A DNA stretch of 64,000 bases from Solanum dulcamara (Eukaryota; Streptophyta; Magnoliopsida; Solanales; Solanaceae). The position numbers were made by a program, and so were the translations under genes. Where the stretch lies: assembly GCF_947179165.1 (NCBI RefSeq), contig NC_077242.1, forward strand, positions 24,381,097-24,445,096, read 5' to 3'. This document shows positions 46,019-57,649 of this stretch, piece by piece; positions within the stretch are counted from its first letter, which is position 1, and each line of letters opens with the position of its first letter. Under the pieces are notes generated by a model, which did no database searches, was not told the origin of the DNA, and saw nothing but the letters and a program-made list of their open reading frames with translations.

Positions 46019-47040
46019 ATGCCTTCAAGAAGAGCTCTAATCCAAAGAGGGATTGGTATTAATGAGGGTGGTATTCTTGTTCAAAATATTTCAAAATCAT
46101 CATTTCTAGAGGATGTAAAAAGCAAGGCAAGACATGGTTCCAACCTTAGTTAAATTAAAGAAATTGATGGTTGATAAGAAGATTGAAGTTCTCTCACAAG
46201 GGGGAGATGGAGTACCTAGTTATCATGGATGGTTGTGTGTTCTAAAGTTAATGCTATTAGATGAGTCAGAGAGAGAGTGGGTATTCTGTATCTTAATGAT
46301 GGTGGCATGCTTATTCCATTTAAGGTTATATACATGGAAAAAGAGCTAGATGGATCTTGTTGTGTGCATTAGATAGGTAAGAGTATATTGGTGTGCCCTT
46401 GGTAGAAGTTAATGCAAATGTGGATATATAGAGGCTAAGGTAGGAATGAAAATTCTTAAGTGATGTTGACTTCAATGGAACCATAAAGTGGTTAAAATGG
46501 TAGGTTTGAATGAGTTGTTGTAGATATTTGAGTGATTTTAGTAGGCTATTGATGACTTCTTGTTAAGGGTTTCAAATGAGTGTATTAGAATGGTTATAGA
46601 ACTAGGCTTGAATGTGGTATTGATGGCATGTGGGTGAATGTACGATGTATTGGGTGTTTCTTTATTAGGTCTCGTCGTTTGTTGAATATGGTAGTAAGGG
46701 GTATTACTTTTGGAACAAAGTTTTGTATAGATGTATAGGGCCCTAAGGCCTTTTGGTAAGGTGGCCTATGAACATAATTTGTCATTGGAGTTAGACTCGG
46801 TTCATCCAGTATTTCATGGGTCTAAGGGTTGGTGATCTAAGTTTCATTGTGCCTTTAGAAGTAGTGAATGTTGAATAAAACTTGACTTATGAGAAGGTCT
46901 CCGGTTGAGATTTTGGACCGACAAGTCAAGAGTTTGAGGAACAAGGAAGTTGCATCCGTCAAAGCCCTTGGGAGGGATAAACAAGTCTAAAGTACTACAT
47001 AGGAAGCGGATATGATGAAGCGATACCCTCATCTTTTTTC
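46019..47040 (+). pseudogene. Gag-integrase deletion fusion, B-type element
   Basis: The frame begins at the gag ATG (MPSRRALIQRGIGINEG) and passes within 16 codons into the RNase H-integrase linker (GGILVQNISKSSFLEDVKSK), which in element B lies thousands of bases downstream. Most of gag, protease, reverse transcriptase and RNase H is therefore deleted. The linker continues at 46134-46240 (KKLMVDKKIEVLSQGGDG). The integrase core is unrecognisable. The integrase C-terminus (VAYEHNLSLELDSVHPVFHG, about 46755-46820) and chromodomain remnants (to about 47000) remain. It makes no plausible protein. Confidence 0.8.
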
Positions 47041-47259
47041 CTGTACTCAATCCTAAGGTATTAAGTTGTCCTTGCTCAATTACTTGAAATCTTTGCATTT
47101 CAACATTTCTTGTCATATACATGCATAATTATAAAATATATTTTGAATGATGTTTTAAATTGCACTATTGAATTAACGATGGGTTGTTGGTTTACTCTCT
47201 ATTCAACTCAAGCTAAGTCTTGTCTCACTCGAGAACGAATGTTCCCAAGGGATAGATAT

Positions 47260-48480
47260 TGTAACACCCCCTAAAAAACGTTGTATGTGGTATTCCAATT
47301 CTCGATGAAAATGATACCGCTATGATAGTTTGGGCATAACACTTCCTAGGATAGACTAAATTAGGTGCTTCAAGTTGCTAAAGAACCCAGACATCATTAT
47401 CTACAACTTTTGTAGACCATAGCTTAAGATTCGGAGGCTAAGTAGGTCAAATAAATTAATTTTTGCGAGACCTGGTGTTGTGACAAAATTGAGTATTTGT
47501 AGAAGAAAATTCATATCTCACTGTAGATTAATCCAATTCGGTTGATTCTTGAACGACATAAAAGGATACTTCTATATCTAAAATTCATATGAGACACCAA
47601 ATCCTAAATAGGAAGTTATCTTGTTCAAACGTAGCTCTAAAAAGGGGTATTTCATAAAAAGAAGATTTATCTCACCAACCATGGAAGATCTTGACCCATG
47701 ACATCAAAATCCTTCATTTGACATCACCCAAGAAATTATAATTCACCATTGACATCATCTATAACATCACAATCCTCCATTGAATTTTTAAGATCATTCT
47801 TTGTAATTATTTTATTTATTGTTAGGTCCCTCCTTCACATCTATTAATACCCACCTTAGTTCCTCATTTTGTTCATCAAGCTTTCTCAAACAACTCCTCT
47901 CTTTATACACTTGTTTACTCATTCTCAAATATATTTTGTTTTTAGTAGTGTATAAATATTATTTCGGTGATTCATATACTCCGGGTAGTACATAAAACGC
48001 TCCGGCGAGGAGAAAAGGCTAAGGTTCAAGAGTGTTCATTGAGTTCTTTGATTTTCAGTAAAGCTTCGGATTCCAGGTATGTAAGACTTCAATGAGAGTA
48101 TTCCTTCCACTCTCATGCATAAAGTATTTTGATTATATGATAAATTGCGTTTATTTATCCAATTCTCTTCAAACTTTACTCTAAGGTATGTGGGTGTTTA
48201 TCTATAGATTCTTCCACCCATAGAGTCCAAAATTCTTTCAACTAAATCTTTTGATTTCAAGTAAGATTTTTTAATTGGTAATTCTTATTTCTATTTAATA
48301 GCATGATTCATGGTTAAACTAATGATTGTAGGTCTATTTTGATGCAAAATTATTTCATATGTATGGATTGATAGTGTGCATGTATTTTCTCTACTTAGCA
48401 CTTTAAATGTTTTTGAAATTCATGATGGATTATTTAAAGCATGATTTTTAAATTGATGAATTTCAAAATATTTATACTTT
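47260..48480 (+). repeat. Truncated 3' LTR, B-type element
   Basis: The start TGTAACACCCCCT follows a purine tract (CCCAAGGGATAGATAT). It tracks the B LTR, for example the TCCGGCGAGGAGAAAAGGCT block near 48000 and TCCAGGTATGTAAGACTTC near 48072, until about 48480. There the similarity ends; roughly the last 900 bp of the LTR are missing. Confidence 0.85.
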
Positions 48481-48816
48481 AAAATAAAATAATTACAAAG
48501 AATGATCAAACTATTTAAATTGATGATTCAAATAGTTTTTGATGAGAAAGAAAGGATTAACAACTCCCTTACCTGTAACATAATAATTCTCCAGTGTTAG
48601 TGGGTAAGATCAGAAGAAAATGTGATGGTGGTGAAAAGGGAAACCTTGCATCATTCCATGGGAACATCACACACCACCAAAACGTCCTATTGAAATAACA
48701 AATTTTATTTATATTTAGCCATATTTACCTTAAATTGTCAAAATAGTACTTGAGAGGATAGTATCAACCAATAGCACCTATTCTTAAAGTTACGTGTTTA
48801 ATTTAATTATATTAGA

Positions 48817-49218
48817 GGGTAAAATTACTAGGAAAAACACGTTTTAATTTAAAACAAGTACTGATTTTAGCGATACTTTTTATTTATTACCATTTGTAAT
48901 AATATATAGCAATATTATGATATATCTACTATGTATTAAAAGTGAATTATGCATGCAATATAAATGTATTATAAATATTTTAAAATATATTATACTTGTT
49001 TGGTAAGAAATTGACACAATATATTCTAAGTGTATTAAAGTATGTGATAAATATATTATCCATGAATAAAATTTATATTATATGAGTTTTATAAATTATT
49101 CTCGCTAATATATATTAAAATTGTATTATAATGATATTATAAGTGTTCAGTGAAAAAAAATATTATTACTATAAATGATAAATATTTTCTTAATATAGTA
49201 CATTTATGTAAATTTCCC
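48817..49218. repeat. Possible MITE-like element with weak terminal inverted repeats
   Basis: GGGTAAAATTAC at the left and GTAAATTTCCC at the right are near-perfect inverted repeats around about 380 bp of very AT-rich DNA. A clear target duplication is not seen (ATTA occurs near both ends but with an offset). Inverted repeats this short can arise by chance in AT-rich DNA. Confidence 0.3.
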
Positions 49219-49236
49219 ATTAAATAATATTCATTG

Positions 49237-49386
49237 TCACTTGTTGTAATAGTTAAAGAATGTAAAAACTTGCTCTGAAACAATTAGGAGATTCTCTAGA
49301 AGAAATACGGGGTTCTGCTTCTGGCGGCAATATGCTATAACTACCTGAGCTGAACATTCCAGCTTTATTCTTAGGAATACAGCTCG
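49237..49386 (-). other. Candidate terminal exon, unknown protein
   Basis: On the minus strand an acceptor-like TCTATTAG precedes an open frame of 49 codons (RAVFLRIKLECSAQVVIAYC, then RQKQNPVFLLENLLIVSEQV, then FTFFNYYNK) that ends in TGA. I recognise no family. A further minus-strand exon-like piece near 49625-49660 ends LVIRERIKSE followed by GAG|GTATGT. Open length of 50 codons is not rare by chance, so this is weak. Confidence 0.2.
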
Positions 49387-50335
49387 CTAATAGACATAGT
49401 GAATAAGAAACTCGACGAAAAATAGCTTAAACCATCAAACATACTTGACAAATTTATAAGCACGATAATGATATAATAAAATCAATAATTAAGATCAGCT
49501 GATATCCCAATGTCTTTCACAAGAGTCTTCCTAACAACAGAATAGTAAAAATGACTTATTCAATAATTTAAAATTTTTAAAATTCGTGCAATATAAAAAA
49601 GAGAATTTCACCTTAACATACCTCGCTTTTAATCCGTTCACGTATTACTAAGAACAAATCTACAAAATAAGATAACAACACAAAAAATTGCCCAACGTGC
49701 AATTTCTACGAGGCTCAAAGAATAACTATTTTGAATATTGTTAGTATTTTCTTATTTCCAAAAATGAAGATGAACAATAGAGGTAGGAATGTATATATAT
49801 ATGTTTATTGGTCTATGTGGTGGCGGTGGAGGCGATGATAACTGAATAGGAGAAGTTACTACATATTTTCTACCACATTAATTAGATCCTCCACTATATT
49901 TAATGCAACTCAAGGATAATTATATATATAAATAATATAAATAATATTATGTCTATTCTTTCAATTCTTATTCTCATATATAAAATAATATATATTAGTT
50001 GTTATGTATTTATTGAAAGAATTAATGGAATCCATTTTGGATAAACATTATCCAATATATAATAATATTTTTGGCATAAGAAAATTTTATATGCGTTAAA
50101 ATATTAATAACTTATAAAACTTTTATAAAAATAAATACATACACCATTATGTTGTAACTAACTAATTTTAATAAATATTAAAGACGTTTTAGAAATAAAC
50201 TTAAAAATATATTCTTAGCAAATTTAAATTTAAAAATCGTTGTTTTCGAACACAAGCAATGTTACAATAACAAATCTCAAATTTTAATTCTTAAGCCTTT
50301 AATATAATACAAAGGACAACTGTAAACACTCGGAG

Positions 50336-51396
50336 TGTTACATTTATGATGCTGAGTTGACATAATATCATTTGGCAGCCATTATCGTTGCAGATACAAG
50401 GTCTGGCCATGCTGCTCTTTTATCCTCTACGGAGTCGATACATTTTGGCTACGATCGGTTTCCCCTTTGAAACTCATCCCCGATTCGAGGTACAGGCTTT
50501 GTAATTCTTAGTTGGGCTGCTACTGTTGGTTACTTGGAGACTAACATTGACTACTTTGAGATTCTTCCGCGGTTTGATGTACAGGCTTTGTGCTTATTTG
50601 CTAGTTGGCATTCATTGGCTACTTGGAGGCTATCAGTGGTTTGATATCCGGTCTATGCTCTTTCCACTCTGGACTCACTGTTATGTATTCCTAGTAGTTT
50701 TAGTTATTCTGTGCACCCGTCGGGCTTATGGGGTCCGCTCAGATTTTTATTTAAATTTGGGCACGAGTGTACCTTCTTGACTTATGGGGGTTCAGTTAGT
50801 TTTAGTTAGCTATACTTAGTTTTCTTCTAAATCTTAGTATACTCATGTGCATCTCCTTTACATTCCTTTTGGTTTCTACTGTTGCTAGATTCTTTCTTTT
50901 CATATTGCTTTTACTTTTCAAGTTAAGTCGGTCTATGATGTCTACTGTGTACTTGTTGTTTTGGTACTAATACTACACTCTGCATCTATTTTCATGATGC
51001 AAGTCTGACTACCAGTTACCAATGCTGATTGGAGCCAATCCCAGTCTACACGAAGGCGAGGGTGAGCATATGGTGTTCTAAATTTACTTATCTTCATTTA
51101 TATATAGCTAACTAGTCTTTTGCTTTTTAAAACAACTCTGTGTTTTCTTGGTCCACTTTTGGGACTTGTATCTATTTTATAGCAGTTTTGTACTTGTGAC
51201 TTTCATATGAGGAATTTTTTGTTATGTACATTTTTGGTTTCCTTCCGCTTATTCTACTAAAATTATTGTTATTGTTTAATTTCTAGTTTAGTTTTTACCC
51301 TTAATCCCATTATGTACAGTTCTGAGATATGGGTCAGCTTACCTACTAGTGGGTTATAGTAGGTGTCATCATGGCTTGAGAAATTGGGTTGAAAAA
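50336..51396 (+). repeat. Probable 5' LTR of element E
   Basis: The right edge is set by a degenerate Met-type primer site; the last bases read GAAATTGGGTTGAAAA, a mutated version of the usual GGGTCGTGACA end. The left edge is uncertain: TGTTACATTTATG at 50336 is a plausible start where base composition changes sharply. No second copy is in the window to confirm the limits. Confidence 0.5.
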
Positions 51397-51416
51397 AGTA
51401 TATATCAGACCCTAGG
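51397..51416 (+). other. Degenerate primer binding site, element E
   Basis: AGTATATATCAGACCCTAGG resembles the initiator-Met tRNA site TTGGTATCAGAGC and is followed by a leader leading to the gag ATG. Confidence 0.6.
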
Positions 51417-51602
51417 TTCACCGTGCTCACTTGTATAGAGATAACATCTTTTAGAGTCCTGTGGATCGGTGCGGAGACATCCGTAACCTATCTTTAGGAG
51501 GTTACAATATGTCGTTAGGAAGATTTCCTCTTTTGTATCGCTTTCGTGTACTGTGTGTCTTATCCATTTCATGAAATCTCACTTGGTTTAATCTTTTACA
51601 GG

Positions 51603-51827
51603 ATGTCTCCTACGCGTGGTACCATAGTGAGTGGTGATCCACCCGAGCTTGCAGATAGAGCCCCAGCTAGGGGTAAAGGCCAACCTCGAGGTTGCACGAG
51701 TGCTGCAGCACCATCCTGTGATAGAGAGATAACTCCGGAGCTAGTAGAAGAGCCTCAGGTAGCTCTAGTTCATCCTCAGCCAGTTGGCCAGCGGCTAGCC
51801 CATCCACCACCCACACCAGTTACGCAC
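51603..51827 (+). pseudogene. gag N-terminus, element E (part 1 of 3)
   Basis: The ATG at 51603 opens 75 codons: MSPTRGTIVSGDPPELADRA, then a basic stretch (RGKGQPRG) and a proline-rich run (HPPPTPV). Basic and proline-rich N-termini are usual in this kind of plant gypsy gag. The frame is uninterrupted up to the S insertion. After removal of S it runs on in frame at 53280. Confidence 0.7.
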
Positions 51828-53279
51828 TGATACGTCCAAATTACACCTCCCTAATGAAGTATAAAGTGGTTGTTGATCAAATATACAACCTAACAGAGGT
51901 TAGGGTCGACCACGAAGAATATGGTTTAGACTTAGGTTAATCGCTTATTATTTATTTTGGTAATCATATTATTTCTGTAAAGAAAGGGGTTTTTTAAGTA
52001 AAAGTAATTAACAGATTGAATAGCAAGTATCCAGTAACAAATCAACTATTTAATACGGTTTTAAATCAATATGAAATGAAACTAGGGTGTACGTGTTCCC
52101 CACGAATCCTTAACTATGTAGACCTTTTTTATTAGTAATTCTTTTATAGTGTGTTACATGTTGAATCGGTAAATTAAGTTCACTTAAGTCCTTAATCTAG
52201 AAAATAAGTGAATATAACCATGCAACTTGATCAGTCTACGGGTGTATGCTTTACTAACCCTTGCCAATGATCTCAAATTTAGCTATTCCTTGATCCGCTC
52301 AAGCTAATTAGATGAGTATGATTAGTCCTAAATCTCATTGTTTAATCCCTTTTACTATTTGTTCTTGATCCAGAAAGTAAGAATAAGGCGAGTTCTAACG
52401 TTGGCCATCGTTAAAAAGCAATCAAAGCAAAGAAAAAAAAATACATGTATGCACACTATTCAAGCATTACTTTTTATTAAGTCTACGTCATTAATTCTTC
52501 ATGGTTTCCACAACCCTAGTTTTTTAATTAGCTACTCACAACTAGGTGATCACAATCAATAATATTTAGAATGTGAGAATCCAAAATCGTCAAATAAAAT
52601 CCAAACGTAATCGTTCATAACAAAAACCGAGAATTCAAGAATTAAAGTCCAAAAGTAGTTCAAGCTTTATTCTCAAACTCAAAACGCGCATAATGCAAAA
52701 TAAACCAAAGGAATGTATTTATAGACAACTAATCCTATTTAAATATGAACACGAAAAAAACAAGAAACTTTAAGTTGGTTGGGTTCTATGACCCGTTTCT
52801 ACGGGTCATCTTCAGGTTGATGAGTCGTAGACCCAAATCGTAACACATCCCTTAGCACTGATGAACTTTTCTTCTCCACAGACGACTTCTATGACTCTTA
52901 ATCTTCACAATGAATCATGTATTTTATTCTTAGATCAAGTCCTGGCTTTTAACTATTGTGGTCTCTTCTACGAATGTCTTTACGAGTCATAAATATTTGG
53001 AAAGTCGTAGACTTGAATCATAACTCCAACTTTTCCTTTATTCCTCAATATTATTTTGATTACAACCACCTATGACTCGTAGAAGTTACTAAGACTCGTA
53101 GGTTGGCCTCATAGACTCCAAAATAACTACAATCAGTACTATGTTTCTTTGTTTAATACTCTGACTTAACTTCCTTCAAAACAAACACAAACGACATCAA
53201 ATTTACTAACAAATACGTAAAAGACATGAAATATCTCATGCTTAAAGTATTAAAAGTACCATAAACCCATGATACATCA
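51828..53279 (-). repeat. Solo LTR S, 1452 bp, in gag of element E
   Basis: It starts TGATACGTCC, ends GATACATCA (TG...CA), and the flanks show CGCAC at 51823-51827 and GGCAC at 53280-53284, a 5-bp duplication with one change. No primer site, polypurine tract or coding sequence is inside, so it is a solo LTR or an LTR-only remnant. Orientation is inferred as minus from the ...GGACGTATCA end typical of 3' LTR ends. The interior has repeated ACTCGTAG-like units (52800-53110). The family is not identified. Confidence 0.7.
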
Positions 53280-53365
53280 GGCACCAGAGCTACAAGCGGC
53301 CATTATGCAGCTTTTGACAGTGCTAGAGGGTATGCAATAGGCCCCAGCTCCAGTTGTGCCTCTAG
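53280..53365 (+). pseudogene. gag, element E (part 2 of 3)
   Basis: The 86 bp read APELQAAIMQLLTVLEGMQ then a stop and APAPVVPL, continuing part 1. It is bounded by S on the left and by the A element on the right. Confidence 0.7.
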
Positions 53366-55983
53366 TGTCATGACAAAAGCTAGGCCCTAGATGTGACATG
53401 ATGATTAGAATCTCAAGGGACTCAAACCAATCCTCTTAGCATACATCGCATATATAAGATAAGTAAAGACATCGACAAGATCATAGTGCGGAAGATAAGT
53501 CTCAAAAAGAAAAATCTCAAAATAAGGAGAGAACATTCTCATGACCGTATAATCATGCCTCTACTTTGACTAGATAGGGATTAGGACAAATTCTTGGCTA
53601 ACCAAAATAAAAAGAATAAAAGTAATGGAAACATAGGAAAAATCATAAGTGTTGCGTCCTCGAAACATGAGGACTCACCAACAATAAAATAGTAACTCAA
53701 TAGCTAGCTACGAGTAGGGTGAGTGTGATGATCATCGAGCCTTACATTATGATACAATGTAGGCAAAAAATATGTGTTAGTACGTGGAATGTACTAAGTA
53801 TGTAAAAAATATGCATAATGTATCCATGATACCATGATGAGCATAAAACATGTGATGCAATACCAATAATCATTTAAAAGCATGAGATTTGAAATCATAA
53901 GTCAAAACATGTGTCAATATATCATTTGAGATCATCATAAGGACACATAAGAAGAAAACAAAGTTCATTTATGGGATATAGAGCCCGTTTGGATTGGCTT
54001 TAAGTTGGTCAAAACCAACTTAAAGCCCCTTTTCAGCTTTTGGACGTGTTTGTCTAATGCTAACTTTAAGCCAGAAAGTTCTTAAAGTCAGTCAAAAATG
54101 AAAAGTTAGGATTTCTAACTTTTTTTTTCTAAGTGCTTAAAGTCATTTTCTTTGACCATGGAAATTACTTTTATATCCCTTATATTTTAACTAAATTCCC
54201 AAACTACCCCTTTTATTCTTTTAACCCTAAAATTCACGTATTTTTTCTCATTTAAGCACTTTTATCCAAACTCTCAACTGCTTATTTATAAAAATAACTT
54301 TCAGCACTTTAAAGTTCTAAAAGCACTTCATACATAAAAGTTACTTTTTTAAGCCCATCCAAATGGGCTCATAGCCTTTAACCGTCATTTAAGACCATGC
54401 AAGCTATAAAATGGAATTCAATGTTACTCCAACACCAAAAAGAGAGGGCTATTTGCCAAGGTAGACTCCGTGAAAATATCATTTAACATTGAACTATTTG
54501 TGGATCCACTAGTTATGCCAATTAAGGCAAACCTATGGGGCCACGTAGTTAGGGACTAGAGGCTGCTACTAGAGTTTCCTTAGGTTGCTACTTGAGCTTC
54601 CTGACTGCAACTCCACCTCAAAGTTCTCTCGGTACTTAGTTAATATCCAAACAAAATTCATAAATTATAGTAATTAATAATATTAGAAAAGGAAAGAATA
54701 CATACCAATCCACATCATAAAATAGTTACAAGAGTAGCTCATTAACATCATGATTCATACTAGTATGAGAAAACCTTTCATCTTTATAAATCTGTGTAGG
54801 TGAGGCAAACTTTCACCTTTGCATGAATGTGTGAGAAATACATTTACAACCATTTATACTTACTTGAAACATCCTTGGAAGCACCATTCATTACTTTCAT
54901 GAATCATTTGTGAATCATTCGTAAACCTTTTATCAATTCATGATCAACTTTCACAAATTCATACTCTGAAAAATAGCATAATGCATGGGTCCATGAAAAC
55001 TCTATCGAAAACATACAATTAAACTTGAATTATGCATAATTAATTCATTGAAATAAATCATAATTAAATTGACCCAATGTAAATTAATCAAAACCCTAGA
55101 ATCATTGAATTGAAATTTATGGGAAATAGGGAGAACTCTTTGGGACTCCGTGGTTGAAAAGAATCCATAGATGAATTCCTACATACTCGATTAATCAAAT
55201 CCCTAGATATTGAAATTAGGAGACTTGAACTTGACCTTGAGAATCCTTAGCTTGAAAGAGAAGAAATTTCTTGGGAGGGGGTTTTAGTGAGAGAATTATT
55301 GCATAGAGTGATTGGAGAGGGAATGAGGGGATTTCAAAGGTTTTGGATAGTAATAGATTTAGAAATATGTCCAAAACGACAAAGCTTAGGAATTAAATGA
55401 GTCAGAAAGGATAAAATTGCCCTCATTGAATGACTGACGGAGTCTATTTCGCGAGATTGATCGAGCTCACCATCCTGGTCAGCGAGTCGCCGATCTCCTA
55501 GATTACTCGCCAACTTGCCTTGAGTTTTGACAAAAAAGTCTCTAAATCATTGGCAAATTCGTGCTTGCTCACCGAAGTGGCAATTCCCATTCCAAACTCT
55601 CCTCATTCCTTCCAAATACATTGAACCTTTTGGCGAGGATACTCAGCTCGCCAATCACATTTTCTGAATCACTAAACCATTTCCTTTTCTCCATCTTTCT
55701 TACTTTTTGAGCAATACTTCCAGTACCTTTTGGTGAGGTCCCCTTGCTCTCCTATCCAACTTGGTGAGACGCTACTTTTCCTCTCTTCTTGCCAAAGTCC
55801 TTGTCTATTGAGCCAAATTTTTCGAATAATTGGACGAGCTCTTGAGCCCTTAGGTGAATCTCCCAACCCTCTCAGCGAGTCAGTGAGTACATTTTGGCAA
55901 GCATCAGTCTTATTTTTCTAAGTTTTTCCCTCTTTAATTTTAAAATTCCAACTTTCCAACTTTCCAACTTTCAGGGCCTCACA
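53366..55983 (-). repeat. A2 3' LTR, 2618 bp
   Basis: Plus-strand ends are TGTCATGAC and GGGCCTCACA. Without the MITE and its 3-bp duplication it is 2225 bp, close to the 2238 bp of the partner LTR. Confidence 0.92.
53981..54370. repeat. 390-bp MITE in A2 3' LTR
   Basis: Terminal inverted repeats are GAGCCCGTTTGGATTGGCTT and, on the other strand, GAGCCCATTTGGATGGGCTT, 18 of 20 alike. ATA is duplicated on both sides. The partner LTR at about 61534-61550 has the empty site (GGGATATAACCTTTAACC). There is no coding capacity. A 3-bp duplication fits PIF/Harbinger-type (Tourist-like) MITEs better than hAT (8 bp), though ATA is not the canonical TWA. Confidence 0.9.
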
Positions 55984-55998
55984 ATATCTCCCCTTTGG
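55984..55998 (-). other. Polypurine tract, A2
   Basis: On the minus strand CCAAAGGGGAGATAT directly precedes the 3' LTR. Confidence 0.85.
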
Positions 55999-56239
55999 TA
56001 ATATTTGTCCTTAAATGGGACTCAACTAGCATGAACAGGGTAAGAAGAGAGACATAGCAGTCCAACATGAATGAAATAACATAGTCAAATGCAAAAAACA
56101 TGGAATATTCAATCCCAAGCTAAAACATGACTTAGAAATCAATTTCATGAACCTACAAGCATATAAAAGACAAGGAAAAGCTAATACTTAGGAATTCGCG
56201 ATAGTGAGTCATGAATAAACTTAATATGTCAACTTGTAA

Positions 56240-57640
56240 TAGAAGGAAAGAGAGGAGGATATCGAGACATCATATTGTCTTCGGCCTCTCATGTAGCACC
56301 TTCAATTTCTAGTTTCCTCCACAACACTTTAACGAATGCAACTTCTTTGTTCGTTAACTTTCAAACTTGCCGGTCTAGAATCTCAACTTGAACTTCATAA
56401 TAGGATAAACTCTCCTTCATACCAATGCTCACTAGAGGCACAATTGATCTAGGATCACCCACACACTTCTTACACAATGAAATATGAAACACCAGATATA
56501 TCGATGCCAACACCGAAGGTAAGTCCAACTCATATGTCACCTTGTCAAACCGCCTCAAAATTTGGAATGGGCCTACGTATCGGGGACTAGGCTTCCCCTT
56601 CTTGCAAACAGGCATCACATCATTCATGCGTGAGATTTTCAAGTAAACCCAATCATAGACCTCAAACTCAAGTTCCCTTCTCCTCACATCCAAAAGGACA
56701 TTTGTCGACTTTGGGTAGTTTTTAGTCCTTCCTTAATTTGTCTAACCTTCTCCATAGACTCATGCACCAACTCAGATCCTATCAAGGCAACTTCACCAAC
56801 TTTAAACCAACCAATAGGAGATCCACATCTCCTACCATATAAGGCCTGAAATTAAGCTATTTGAATACTTGAATGCTAGTTACTGTTATAAGAAAACTCG
56901 ATCAATACAAAGTGCTAATCCTAATAGACTTTAAAGTCAATTACATAAGCTCTCAACATATCTTACAAAGTCTGAATAGTACACTCGGCTTAGCCGTTAG
57001 TTTGAGGGTGAAAAGTTGTGCTCAACTTAACTTGAGTACCAAGACCTTTTTAATATGACCTTCAAAACTAAGATGTAAATTGAGTACCTCGGTCCGAAAT
57101 GATAGATAACAGAAAACCATGAAGCTTAACCAACTCACAAATGTAAAGTCTATTATAATCCTCTACCGAATAGAAAGTCTTAACGGGAAGGAAATGTGTT
57201 GACTTAGTCGTTCAATCAACAACCACCCAAATTGAATCATGTTGACTTTGACTACAAGGCAAACTTCTAATAAAGTTCATATTTAAGTCTTTCCATTTCC
57301 AAGTAGGAATCACAATGTCTTGAGATAAACCTATTGTTTTTTATTCTCAAGCTTTACTTGTTGACAATTAGGACATTTAACCACGAACTCCGCAATATTC
57401 TTCTTCATGTCATTCCACCAATACACTTCCCTCAAATCTCAATACATTTTTTTGTAACCTGGATGAATAGAATACCGCAAACTATAAGGTTTGGAAAGTA
57501 TTATTCCCCTCAATCCATAAACATTAAGAACACACAATTGACCTTGATATATAAGCACATCATCTCCCTCTTGGGAGAAAGTGTCAATGGCTTTTTTGAA
57601 AACCACTTTCTTTAACTCAACCAGACTTGGCTTCATTATC
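56240..57640 (-). pseudogene. Integrase and chromodomain, A2
   Basis: The linker (LVELKKVVFKKAIDTFSQEG) is at 57439-57636 and a zinc-binding remnant follows. The core, read in frame with several stops, keeps DSIWVVVD, SIISDRGTQFTS and AECTIQTL, so all three DDE residues appear to survive even though the frame does not. The DNA-binding part and chromodomain start are at 56361-56693 (KKGKPSPRYVGPFQILRRF, EILDRQV), with LTNKEVAFVKVLWRK ending near 56290. Confidence 0.88.
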
Positions 57641-57649
57641 TTGCTTTGC

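Larger units (their letters stand above)
48481..50335. other. AT-rich region without clear retrotransposon content
   Basis: This is the only long stretch I could not tie to an LTR element. It is strongly AT-rich, notably 48850-49200 and 49900-50300. It contains a possible MITE-like repeat and a minus-strand exon candidate (separate entries). A short plus-strand frame near 49770 (MKMNNRGRNV then a GGGGG run) has no support. It may be remnant host intergenic DNA. Confidence 0.5.
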
